A DNA stretch of 64,000 nt from Plantago major (lineage: Eukaryota > Streptophyta > Magnoliopsida > Lamiales > Plantaginaceae): contig CM048841.1 of NCBI GenBank assembly GCA_026545765.1, positions 1,702,512-1,766,511 on the forward strand, written 5' to 3'. Shown piece after piece: positions 52,662-63,535 of this stretch (position 1 is the first letter of the stretch; each line of letters begins with the position of its first letter). Position numbers and translations under genes: made by a program. Under the pieces are notes generated by a model that was not told the DNA's origin, did not search any database, and saw only the letters and a program-made list of their open reading frames with translations.

Positions 52662-54579
52662 GAGAAAATTACATTTGGTACCCCTTAAATTGACCCCCTT
52701 CACAGATTGGTCCCTTCTATTCGAACAATAACAGATGACCCCCTGTAGTTGACCAAAACTAAAAAACACTTCTCTCTCATGCCATGTGGATTTAATTTTC
52801 TCTCTCCTTAAAAAAAAAGTAAAAACAAATTAAAATTTCTTACATTAATTAAAGTAAAGTAAAAATAACAGATGGATCTATCTGTAATTAGCTTCCACAA
52901 ATATAGGGAGCTATCTGTAATTGATTTTTAGGTAATTTTTGCTAATAAAAGTAAAAAAATACATGCACTAAAAATAATTTCCTCATAAACTTCTATGTAA
53001 TTGATTGAACTGAATTATGTCCCTCTAAATCGTATGTGGGAATTGGAGGGAACTTTTATCCCCGAATTCCCGCCCGGACCCTTACTAAATAGCCATGTTT
53101 GTGGCTTGGATGATAAGGAAGTACTAGTAGTAATTAATTATTTTAATTTAAGTTTAATGTATTTTTGTCGAGTGATCACAATTATCTCTTTTGTGGAGTA
53201 TATTGTAAGAACTTGTGATCAAATCACCATGTAATTTGCTTCTGTTTACAATGAAATGAAGATGATTAAATGGTGTAAAACCATTGTTAATGTTGTCTCT
53301 TGTTGTTATTGTTGGTGGAGAGAGCAATAGAAATGCATTAACATAATAACCATTAAACAGAAGAACTGAAAGCCAATTATGGGAGAACAAGGAGCAATTA
53401 CATCAAATATATGAACCTAATTTGATGAGTTCATCCACATGCTTAGCAGCCTCTTGAAGAAATGCATTATGCCACCTTTCACCATAATATGTCATGGCCA
53501 GTTGAATATCCAAGACAGTCATGGAAGTCATGATCAGTACAGAACCTCTCGGACGAAGCTCGTCAGAGTGGCCACACTCAATGTGAATGAGCCTTGAAGC
53601 AATGTTGGAAGCCCTCATACGTGGTCCAACTGCTTGATCATTGGTGTTCATTTCTCTTCGTGAAGTTGCTAGTTTTTTTAGCAAGAGTAGGGTTGTTCAA
53701 ATAGTTTCCATGTTCATCATTATGTATGTTTCCATGCATTCAAATATGTTAGTCTTATTATGTGACTCATCATACAATAAGAGTATAACAAATTACCTGA
53801 TCCCCACATGAGATGATGGGCGAATCTTTCTTTTGATAGCCCTTAATTTCCATTGTTACTTGTTGTTTCTTGCTTGTCGCTTCTTGATGGTTTGTATTTA
53901 TAGGTAAATTATAAAGATGAATGCATGGATATGGACATGAAAAAATGGAAGAATTGAATCTGACTCTTGAAATATGTATAATTGACCTTTGACCTTCATA
54001 CATTGATAGTTTCTGGTTTGTATTCGTGATATGCATTCAATCAATACAGGGACCAGGTGCATTTATTTGAAGTCAATAAAGGGACCCAATACATTCTTCA
54101 ACATACAGAGAAACGGTTAGGAAATAGATTAATTGACTGATGACTAGAAATTACTTGAAATTTACCTAAATTGACTAAACAATATCCAAGCTAAATTACA
54201 AATAAGTCCAGTTGGAAATTGATTTAAATCAATTACAAATAAGTCCCTGAATTTGTGAAAGCTAATTACAGACACATCCAACAGCCTGGTCACCAAATAA
54301 AGGAGGAGAAAAGAAAAGGGAAAAGAAAAGAAAATAGGGAAACAAAATTAAAGAAACTCAAAAATCAAAATATTCAATGGCATTTTCGTTATTATTACCA
54401 ACTTTGGTCGACACATTAGCAAAAAGCAATTCCATGTCATCATCAAGTTTGACTTTTGGACCCATTTGTAATATCAAAAATTGCTCAGTTCAATTTTTGG
54501 ATGTAACTGTTATTGTTTGAATAGAAGGGTTGAATTTGTTATTAGACCGAATTTAAGGGGTACCATAAGAAATTTGCCC
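52662..54579. mobile_element. 1.9-kb TIR element (possible Mutator-like) inside the PPR pseudogene
   Basis: The left end GAGAAAATTACATTTGGTAC and the right end, read as complement, GGGCAAATTTCTTATGGTAC are inverted relatives. Homology continues inward for about 80 bp (CCCTTAAATT, CCCTTCTATTCGAACAATAA / CCCTTCTATTCAAACAATAA). A 6-bp CAGTTA flanks it (52656-52661, 54580-54585). Joining the flanks gives a continuous PPR-like sequence, so the insertion is clear. The target duplication is shorter than the 8-11 bp usual for Mutator-like elements, so the class is open. Inside is a gene-like unit at 53403-53853. Confidence 0.75.
53403..53853 (-). CDS. Unrecognised gene-like unit carried by the TIR element
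   Basis: A TATAAATA box at about 53898-53905 (minus strand) stands about 45 bp before an ATG at 53853. The first block reads MEIKGYQKKDSPIISCGDQ and ends at a good donor (CAG|GTAATT, 53797). A second open block at 53684-53403 encodes REMNTNDQAVGPRMR, IHIECGHSDELRPRG, YYGERWHNAFLQEAAKH and stops at 53403. I could not join the two in one frame with an obvious acceptor, so it may be broken or have a missed small exon. I do not recognise the protein. It is not a transposase, so it may be a captured host gene fragment. Confidence 0.4.
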
Positions 54580-55729
54580 CAGTTAAGGGCACAAGACAAC
54601 TACCTTTTCCGTCTTCATTAACATGCATTTTGCCTCTACGACAAGTCCTTGACAAAGCGCACCATTATGATGTTAAACAAATGAACATCGGGCTTCAGAC
54701 CTCTGAAAGGAAGTTCATCGAACCAGCAGCTTTGCAAGTTTTCCATCCTTGCATAACCAGTGAATATGATGCTATGCTTGGGGACTTGGGATAGTGCCAT
54801 TATATTCCATCGTGCCAAAAACTGAAAATGCTCAAGAAGTTCTTGATTTCTACATAATCCATCTAACAAGGTATTGTATCGTAGGAGTATATTTCGAAAC
54901 AAACGAGAAGCTTCTAACCATCGGAACACCTTCCTGCACTAAACAATCCATGTAACATAGCTTTATAGCTTCCAAGCATCATCCAAATCACCCTTCTTCC
55001 ACTACTCATTCATCAGACTATTGCATATTAAAAGTGAAGGCTTTAAATCTGAGTCCAAAACAAAATCAGATAGTTTCCTTGTTTTCTCGACCTATACAAT
55101 ATCCATCAATCAAATGCACAGAAAATTGAAGGACATTTCAGTTCACGCATTTCGTCGAACAATTAGAGTGCAACAGAGTATTGATTCATCTTGGCAATCG
55201 AAATGGGTAATTGGGCTATTATGATACAGAGCCATAGCGTCACTGACCTTGTGAAATTCGATCTGGGCATACTATTTCGCATCTACAGCCAATCACACAC
55301 AACGACATGGTTCTAAATCTCATCGAAACATGGGAAAGCCCCTTAAAAGGTGTCAATATTGTACGGCTGGATTATAGTCGTATATAAATCAAAAAAAGAT
55401 AAAAGAATCTGAGAACATATTTCGAAATTCAAATTTTAATATGATTGCGTACAAATTAAGTGTAAACGCAATACACAAATTGCATATAGTTAATTAAGTG
55501 GCACAAATATAAAAATATTTATGTAACATTTGATTTGGACAACCCAGACAAGGGTTGTGTATGTGATATTACTTGATATCTTTGTGGGAATTTTAGTTAT
55601 AACAAGTGACATTACAAGCCATTTAATGTCTTGGTCATGTAGCTAGGTCTCGCATGTTGTAAATAAGTTTTAATTTACCTGTATGTGCATCTCCATTCGT
55701 GAAATGGATTTCACTAGTGTAGTAATTGC

Positions 55730-55990
55730 TCACGATAAGGTGAGGAAGTATTAATGCATGTAGCCACGTAGTATGTCGATTGGGACGTAAACGTGTGAAA
55801 CAACTCAACCACATAGGTTTTGGTTCTAACGTACTAGGCTAAAATCAATGAGAAACAAAGATAATAATGAGTCTCGAAAAGCGACCAAAAGAATGACCAA
55901 TTGAAAATCCATTCTTGGGATAAGTTAATGGTTTCGCCTTGAAACCAAGAACGGGGAAATATATTATCTTAGTAAGATACTTTTATTGTC
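55730..55990. repeat. Dispersed repeat, copy 2 (unclassified)
   Basis: It is related to 42040-42330 in the same orientation, with matching words in the same order. The copies are diverged, and neither has clear inverted ends or a target duplication. Confidence 0.55.
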
Positions 55991-56499
55991 TAATTATTGA
56001 CTCAACTCACCGAGTATACAGGTATGAATAGAATCAGATAGAGGTGGTATTAGGAGAGACCACCCTTAGATAAAGACTTAAGAGACTAAGTTTCATTAAT
56101 TATAAAACAACTCCAAATAAAAAACAAGCTACTAAAAGCACCCCAACCCAACCAAGGATCAGAAAGTGGGTATTAAATAACGGGTATCTGGTGTATATAG
56201 TAAACCCAGTCCATATCACACCATTAATTCACACAAAACCCTAAGCAGCCAGCTGAAAAAATCTTCTCTCTACAATTTCTCTTCCTGCCGCCTGTAACCG
56301 CTCTTTCGCCGGAAAACAGCTCGAAACACTCCATGTCGACGTGGTTTCTATGTAATCGAGCTAGAAGATATCAATTTCGACGTGGTTTCTATGTAATCGA
56401 GCTTAGAAACATCAATCGGAGAAGCTCATCGAAGATCGACATCACAAAGGGTACGAAGCAACTAGATCTCGACATAATTTATGTGAAATCGGTGTTTAT

Positions 56500-58210
56500 T
56501 TCGCAATTGTAGTTGAAATTTCGAATCAGATCTGAAAATCGCGTAATTTTTGTTTCAAGTGTTCTAGCTAATCTGTGTTATGTTTTGACTTATTTCTGTA
56601 ATGTTCTTGCTTATATGTCGGATGTGCAATTAAACAGAGTACATAAAACTATACTCGAAAATTGGTGTTTCTACTACGGTTTGGTTGTTTATCCTCCAAA
56701 TACTCAAATTATGTTCGTATGTAAGTTTCAACAATGTTTTCATTCAAATATTAATTGATGAATGAATTTTTTTACAATAGAAGTTGAAATTTGAAAACAG
56801 ATCTGAAAAAAAATCACATAGAAAACTGTTCAAATGTTCTACTCCCTCCGTCCCGGAGAACTTCATACATTAGGGTTAGCGCACAGTTTTATGCGAAAAG
56901 TTAAAGTAATGATAGAATATAGAAAGGGTGGGAAAAAGTGTACTTTTAGTGGCAAAATGGGTAATTTGAGTGTAAAGTTGAGATTGTTTATTATTTGTTA
57001 GGTGTAGGGTAGCTTCCTTTTTTGGTAATGTATGAAGTTCTGTGGGACGGCTAAAAATGGCAAATGTATGAAGTTCTACGGGACGGAGGGAGTAGCTAAT
57101 TTGTAGAATGTTGTGGCCTATGTATGTAATGTTATCTGTGATATGGAGCATGTAATGTGTAATGTTGCTAATAATATGTGTTATGTGTTGTCTACAATGT
57201 TCTACATTATGAGTGTAATGTTCTTCCGATATCTCTGTGATGTTCTTGACTGATCTCTGTAATGTTCTATATGTATCTTTGTAATGTTTTCGTAAATGTG
57301 CATTGTACGCTGTTACATCAATGTTTTCATAAATATGCAGTTACTGTGTTACATCAATGTTTTATATGATGTCTACAATGTTCTACGTTACGAGTGTAAT
57401 GTTCTTCCCGTATCTCTGTGATGTTCTTGACTGATCTCTGTAATGTTTTCAAAAATATACGTAAATGTTTTACTTGCAATATCTCAGGTGCTATGTCTTA
57501 TTTTTGTAATGTTATTATTTATATTACAAATGTTTTAAACTATATGACTAATGTCCTATTCAATGTTTCAGGTGATAAATGATTCGTCAATCCCGACAAA
57601 TGCCGACTGCAAGTAAAACAACAAAAAACACTGAAACTGTTGTGATGAACATGTTGTACTTGAAATTGAATGTTATTCAATGTTATTTGGATATTGAATA
57701 TTAATGATGTAATTGAATGTGACATAAATGTTCTGTCTTATATAGTTAATGTTCTTGCTTATATATTTAATGTTCATTAAATGACACGAACATGGCTCAT
57801 ATAAAAAAGAACATTGATTATATAAATGAGAACATTGACAAAAATGTTCTTACTTATATACATAATGTTTCTACTTATATCATCAATGTTAGACATTTCA
57901 CATATAAACAAAAAGGACATTACATGACGTTCATGAACATAAAAAAGGTTCTTAAATATATGAATAATGTTCTCACCTATTTGGGTACTGTTTTCACCTA
58001 TTGATTATATAAATGAGAACATTAACAAAAATGTTCTTACTTATATATACATAATGTTCCTACTTATATCATAAATGTTAGACATTTCACATATAAACAA
58101 AAATGAACATTACATAATGTTCATGAACATAAAAAGGTTCTTAAATATATGAATAATGTTTTCACCTATTTGGGTACTGTTCTCACTTATTTGACTAATG
58201 TTCTTAAAAT
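56500..58210. repeat. Field of degenerate AATGTTCT-type repeats
   Basis: The word AATGTTCT, AATGTTTT or a close variant recurs dozens of times, often every 20-40 bp, with linkers such as GATCTCTGT and TACTTATAT. A larger unit near 57780-57965 (GATTATATAAATGAGAACAT to TAATGTTCTCACCT) is repeated at about 58000-58175. The spacing is irregular, so this is not a simple satellite. The Stowaway MITE at 56842 has landed in it. Confidence 0.7.
56842..57092. mobile_element. Stowaway-like MITE
   Basis: This 251-bp element has inverted termini CTCCCTCCGTCCCGGAGAAC and, at the right, GTTCTACGGGACGGAGGGAG, with TA target duplication (56840-56841, 57093-57094). An extra copy of ATGTATGAAGTTCTGTGGGA sits just inside the right end, so that end is duplicated, as in the element at 4158. 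Confidence 0.92.
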
Positions 58211-60430
58211 TGACCTGACCCAATGACCCGCGAAATGAATCAAACTGACCAAATAACCCGCGAAATGAATCAAAACGACCCAATAACCCGTGAAAATACA
58301 AGTAAGTGTGATAAAATGCAAATAAGTCCGTCTTTTTCGTCTCTATGAAGTCTTGGTCTCTCCTAAGACTTTGTGAATCAGATAATATAATGATAGTTTG
58401 ATGCTTCCAAGTTCGAATCCACGTGATTGGCCAATTTGTGCTCAAGCAAATGAGTGAGAAGCCCAAGAGAAGCCCAAGTAGAGCTTGTGTTGCCATGTAC
58501 AATGATAATTTATGATTAAATGGCCTTCAGTTTTCGTGTGTTCTCTTGTGTTAGCACCATTGCTATATAATCTATCAACAAATGACTTCATGACAGTGAT
58601 ATATATTGTATTATAAATTCATAATACTATATTACTGCTGAGTAGATTGATTACTACATAAATAGAGCCTCTATTAATCAAGATTAGCTAGCACATATTA
58701 TTTATTAGCTAGCTAGTTCAACTGATAACCAAGATTAATCAACCATGTTGGCTATATATCCACAATTATCCAACTTTAGCCGAGCTTGTCGAGTATCAAC
58801 GAGTCGAACCTTACTCGGATCGTTAGAAAACGAGCTCAAATTTAACTTCAAGCACTTTATCGAACGTGTCAAGCTGGGGCCTTAACAAGTCGAGCCGAGC
58901 CGAGCCTTCGAGAAGGCTCAACTCATGTAAAAGCTTTATTCCCTCTCTTTGGCCTTTACTGAGGAACTTTAGGCCTATGGTGACAAATTTCTTTGTTACT
59001 ATTTTTTTTGGATCAATTAATGAGAGTGAAGCTCTTATGTTTATTCTTCATTATTAATTATACTATATATATAGTTTTTTTCTTTTGTCCTAATTTAGTT
59101 CCTTTGGGTTTATTTGGAATGAACAGGCACATGAAGGAGGTCAAACGGTGATACTGAGATGGTGAAAGAGAAGCTTTTGGCATTTTATGAAAATTAAGTC
59201 TCAAGAATTACATTAATTAGCACATTATATTTCACTAATTATTAACTATCGGAACTTTATCGAAAAGTTGTGAAAAATGATAATGTTGAGTTTGGCATGG
59301 ACAAAGGGGACAAGGGGTTAGATTCTGCGAAATGAGTTATTTTTCATTCTTCGAATTATAAAGTTGTAATTATTTTACTAGTACAACTTATTATTAGTTA
59401 CACCATGGGTATAAAATCGTAGTCTTGAAAAGCAAAAAAGAAAATCAAGGCAGGCAGTGCTCGAAATTTTCATTTTTCATTAATGTGGTCAATTTAACGT
59501 TGTCAAAAACAGGTAAAATTAATACATATTCCACCACCACTATGTCACGTTATAATAGATCATGTGGAGTGGATGATCGATCATGTACAAGTACTAATTT
59601 AATTTTTTTTTAATCAACAAGTACTAATTTAATTGAAAATGCCAAGTATCAATTGGGTTTATCCCTTACTAAATGTCCACATTACAATTAGTAGTCCAGT
59701 ATAAATAATTAAAACGGGCCTCAAATCAACACAAATCTGATTTTACCCTAATTTTCTCTATTTTATCATCTTTTCTCATGATTATGATTTTTAAAATTTA
59801 ATCTACAATTGCGTACTTCCAAATGCTATCTTTTTCAATGTTAAAATTTGAAGGGTAATGCCATGTTAGAACGAAACTGTATTTTTCGGTCTTGTTGATC
59901 ATTACTTTAGAGGGTCTAATGTATATAAGGCAAACTCGTAGGGGTGTGCTTATAATCGGGGCGGACCTCCAACACCCCTAAAATTTGAAGGAAAAGGAAA
60001 AAAATCATAAATTATGTAAATTTCGAATTTCACCCCAAACGCTCAAAATAACCTAATAATTTGACCATTTGAATTTCAAATTCTAGGTTCCCAGCATGTA
60101 ATTCAGCCTGATTCCAATTTACACGATCTGTTGTGTTTCCACCCAAATATAAGCAACCCACGACTATTTCTATATATATTTAAATTGTACTGTTAGTGGT
60201 GATCATTAGTATCAAGCGCCAAGAATTAGTGTACCGTACTATATATATTCTGCAATCTTCTCAAATCAATTCCCATTTCAACTCTCTTTTCCTTTCTTAA
60301 TCCTCCTATTTTGCTTCTTTAATATCAACGTACACTTCACTTATTTCAGTGTCAGCAAACATTGTTCGTTTATTCAATTCTTTCGCACGCAAGTTTTTAA
60401 GTAGACAAGAAGATCCGAAGCTAGACAAAA

Positions 60431-61003
60431 ATGACAATGAATATCATCTCTCAGAAGCCACAAGCCAAGCACACAGCCAAGGTACTTTTTTTTTGTTCCC
60501 TTATGTTTCAAGATTATTGGACTGTTTGGCGTAGAATTGTCACTATTCATGAGTTTTCATCTTTGCCAGTCACTATTACGCTCATATTGAGTTCCTATTC
60601 ATTTAAATCGGATCAGTTAAAGTCTTATGCCAAACTGTATGTCCATATAACTGTTTTCCACTTTGGAAATGTGTGTGTTGTGTGAAGATGATAAATTGGA
60701 TTTTGATGAATCTTTTACAGCTGAGGAGGATCAAGAATGCACGTGAAAAAAAGATTGGTCTGGTAAAGAAGAGGCTAATGGATTTTGTCAGTATTTTCTT
60801 CTTCTTTCTTTGGCTTTTACTAATGTCTGTTACTGGTTTTTACAGTGATTGTTGCTTGCTTCTACAAGAATAGATGTTTGTAAAAACTGAGTTGCTACTA
60901 ATAGATAAGAACTATAATTCGCGCAAGTATGTGCAGGAACAATCATATGATCATGCCAGCAGCTATCGTGCTAATGATGTGCAGGACATGCCTGGAAATG
61001 CGA
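60431..61003 (+). pseudogene. Truncated copy of the B3 gene (first three exons)
   Basis: It contains exon 1 (60431-60481), exon 2 and most of exon 3, with the same splice sites as the intact gene at 21927, then breaks off in exon 3 at GGAAATGCGA (61003). The B3 domain and the coiled coil are missing, so no DNA-binding product is possible. Only scattered base changes separate the shared exons (for example L-to-F and L-to-R in exon 3). Confidence 0.92.
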
Positions 61004-61900
61004 CAGCCCATTCAATTGACATACTCATCGATTTTAAAATTTGAAATGGTGGCGATCGTCGGAGATCCGATTTTCCAAATCAATTTTGGGACTCTGTGAG
61101 AAGTCTAAAATCAATTTTCAATTTCTTCAGGCCGAGGACCGGACCGAATAGGGTCAGGTTCGGCCCGAAAACCGATTTTAAAATGTTTTATATTTTAAAA
61201 TGTTTTTCAAAATTTTTTAAATTAATTTAGATTTTTTTTATATATTTTAAAATGTTTTATATTTTTTAAAATATTTTTCAGAATTTTTTAAATTAATTTA
61301 GATTTTTTTAAAATTAAAAGTCAGATTTAACGAGAGCTCGACACGTGTCCGTCTTTTAAATTGAAATTCAAAAATTGGACAATTTGGATGGAAAATCGGA
61401 TCTCCGACGTACACATCACCATTTCAGTCGGAAAATCGATCGGAGTATGTCAATTGAATGGGTGGTTGAAGGTACCAAATTTGACTCTAGTATACAAAAC
61501 CCAGATCACTCTAAATGTACCCAAAGAAAATTTTCTGCTTTTAATTTCAATTTAAAAAGACGGACACGTGTCGAGCTCTCGTTAAATCTGACTTTTAATT
61601 TAAAAATAAATCTAAATTAATTTAAAAAATTCTGAAAAATATTTTAAAAAATATAAAACATTTTAAAATATATAAAAAAATCTAAATTAATTTAAAAAAA
61701 TTTGAAAAACATTTTAAAATCGGTTTTCGGGCCGAACCTGACCCTATTCGGTCCGGTCCTCGGCCTGAAGAAATTGAAAAATTCGGTTTTAGACGGTCTC
61801 CAGCAGAGTCCCAAAATTGATTTGGAAAAATCGGATCTCCGACGTACACGTCACCATTTCAGCCGGAAAATCGATCGGAGTATGTCAATTGAATGGGTGG
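61004..61900. mobile_element. Large foldback element (inverted arms of about 350 bp)
   Basis: Arm 1 (about 61007-61370) and arm 2 (about 61543-61898) are inverted copies: CCCATTCAATTGACATACTC against GAGTATGTCAATTGAATGGG at the tips, TTCGGCCCGAAAACCG against CGGTTTTCGGGCCGAA in the middle, and GAGCTCGACACGTGTCCGTC against GACGGACACGTGTCGAGCTC at the loop side. The loop of about 170 bp holds a third copy of the tip sequence (about 61397-61470). A transcript would form a hairpin of about 0.9 kb. No target duplication was found because the insertion coincides with a deletion of the host copy. Confidence 0.88.
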
Positions 61901-62285
61901 TTGTTGTAGTGTACCCAAATTTGACAGTCTCACTCTAGTATACAAAAACTGGCACTGTATCACTCTAGTGTACCCAAAGAAAAATTTCCCCCGTTTTTGG
62001 CCTTTTTTTAATTTTTTTTTTTTGGCTGGGAAGTGATTTGGCAGTGATGTCATGCTGATGCAATGCGATTTCATGAGATGGCAGTCAACAAGTGTTGACA
62101 AAGTGTGGCCAAATCGCCAAATCAGCAAAATCGCTGCCACATAAGCAATTTTAGTCCACAATTTGACGAATTAGCACTTAATTTGCCAAGTATAAAAACT
62201 TTTGGACTAGAAATCCCAATGATTACAAAGTGGTGCTTGCACGTCACAATGACCCCATAAAAGTGGACCAAAGTTGCCATTCTCC
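61901..62285. other. Unclassified filler next to the foldback element
   Basis: It begins with repeats of CTCTAGTATACAAAA and TGTACCCAAAGAAAA that also occur in the foldback loop, then runs into a stretch rich in CCAAATCGCC-like words. It has no counterpart in the intact B3 unit and ends where the homology resumes at 62286. Confidence 0.55.
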
Positions 62286-62685
62286 CCTTTGTTAAGTTAT
62301 TGCGCCATTCCATACTTATGTGTACTCTTAGTAGTTGAGGATGACGAACGACATGTTTTGCAATCCTATTTTTACTTTTCCCGAACCCGTTCCAAGGAAC
62401 AGGTTTGGGAAGGAGAGTTTCTATCCTTGCGACCGTTCTTTGTTTTACTGGAGCCATTTTGTATTTGATTTGCAAGTCTGACTGCTGTTTCTAAAAAATA
62501 TATTATATAAGTCTCGGGGTGGATCTATGGTCTTAATTGATCACCGTTAGTCATGTTAGTCGTGTTTCAAATACTACCACATACCAGCGTGGCTAAAAAG
62601 CTACATGTCCGTGAGGTTGATGGCATGTATACCAAACTGACACGCACAAAAGTAGTTTTTGTATTCATTAACATTCATCGTTTAG

Positions 62686-63525
62686 TGGATACTTTCGCCT
62701 TGAAGCTCGGTGGATTATAGAAATATAATCTGCTAGAAACTTATACTTTGTCTTGTTTATTTCCGCTGTTTGTTCTCTGTTTAGATCGAGTATAATTTAT
62801 CTGTTTAGGTGTATCAAAGGTTAGTGTTATGAGTACACTAAACTGTTTTATACAACTGTTGGTGTATTCGATACACTGTCTTTGGTGTCGAAGTTAGCTT
62901 AGTATTAAATCCCGGTCTATTTACTATTTCAAAAACATATATAACCAGTTATACTGAAGGGTAGTAAAACCGCACCTCCTTGATCATATAAATACGTATT
63001 TGCATTTACAACAAAACAATCAGAGCGTAATTTCAGCTCACACAAGCACAAATGCACAATATCACAATACCACACAAACAAACCAACGCAGAATCCAGAA
63101 CTCCAACAAATAAGAAGACATATCCACGGCGTTCATAGTTAACTCAAACATGTATGGCGTATCTAAGCTTAAATTGCAACCCATAATTAAGCTCTGAATC
63201 ACATTTATGGTAAAGAATTCAGAAAACATTGGACCCTGCCTGACAGAAAAAAAAAAAAAAGAATTCAACTGAGCTAGAGAAATCCTACACAGTATAAAAT
63301 CCACAGGGCAACCATAATTGCATTTGCAACAAAACAACCAGCACAATTTCAGCTCAAACAAGCTGAAAATATCACCCATTGCAACGCCATGTAACAAACA
63401 GGAAGCTCAAATCATCAGTAGCAAAACACAAGTCTAATTACAATCATCAGGGCAAGAAATGTAAGCCTAAAACAGAAGTCTAATTACAATCATCAGGGCA
63501 AGAAATGTAAACCTAAAACAGAAGT
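62686..63525. other. Intergenic and 3' UTR region of the F-box-type gene
   Basis: No gene seen. TGCATTTACAACAAAACAAT near 63002 and TGCATTTGCAACAAAACAAC near 63320, with the following AATTTCAGCTCA, form a diverged direct repeat about 320 bp apart. The 46-bp array is listed separately. Confidence 0.6.
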
Positions 63526-63535
63526 CTAATTACAT
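63431..63535. repeat. 46-bp tandem repeat, about 2.3 copies
   Basis: Copies start at 63431, 63477 and 63523, exactly 46 bp apart, opening AGTCTAATTACAATCATCAG. One base differs between the first two. The third copy runs into the stop codon of the F-box-type gene (63526-63528), so the array belongs to its 3' end. Confidence 0.95.

Larger units (their letters stand above)
52440..55260 (-). pseudogene. PPR protein pseudogene, split by a TIR element
   Basis: On the minus strand, 54929-54600 encodes PPR-like repeats with shifts of frame: YNTLLDGLCRNQELLE, IIFTGYARMENLQS, DELPFRGLKPDVHLFNI. Further 5', about 55080-54960 reads DLKPSLLICNSLMNE then stop, then KKGDLDDAWKL. Beyond the inserted element the 3' part resumes at about 52650-52440: MYNTLLKAVFKQKELLEAQ, MIRKCFTADVAASSML and, in another frame, MDMIKKLVSKDSNA. 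At least three frame breaks or stops are seen. The N-terminal half is missing. Intact PPR proteins bind organelle RNA; this copy cannot. Confidence 0.82.
55261..59361. other. Repeat-rich intergenic region
   Basis: No convincing gene. It holds dispersed repeat copy 2 (55730-55990), a 44-bp local duplication near 56335-56405 (CGACGTGGTTTCTATGTAAT), a Stowaway MITE (56842-57092), and an AATGTTCT-rich field (56500-58210). A GAGCCGAGCC-type GC-rich patch lies near 58790-58925. Confidence 0.6.
59362..62685 (+). other. Second copy of the B3 unit (likely source locus), rearranged
   Basis: It matches 21017-22499 (here 59362-61003) and 24798-25230 (here 62286-62685) with few differences. Its outer flanks are single-copy in the window, with no direct duplication, so this looks like the older site. 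It has 146 bp (59385-59530) missing from copy 1. The central 2.3 kb of copy 1, with most of the B3 gene, is absent and replaced by 1282 bp of other sequence (61004-62285). Confidence 0.88.

Noticed and set aside
58380-58440. tRNA-like word AAGTTCGAATCCACG
   Set aside because: No matching A box, acceptor stem or anticodon arm could be laid out around it.
58110-58502. Open frame of 130 codons (-)
   Set aside because: Its repeated GxFDSFRG-like stretch comes from DNA repeats in the AATGTTCT region; no start context or family.
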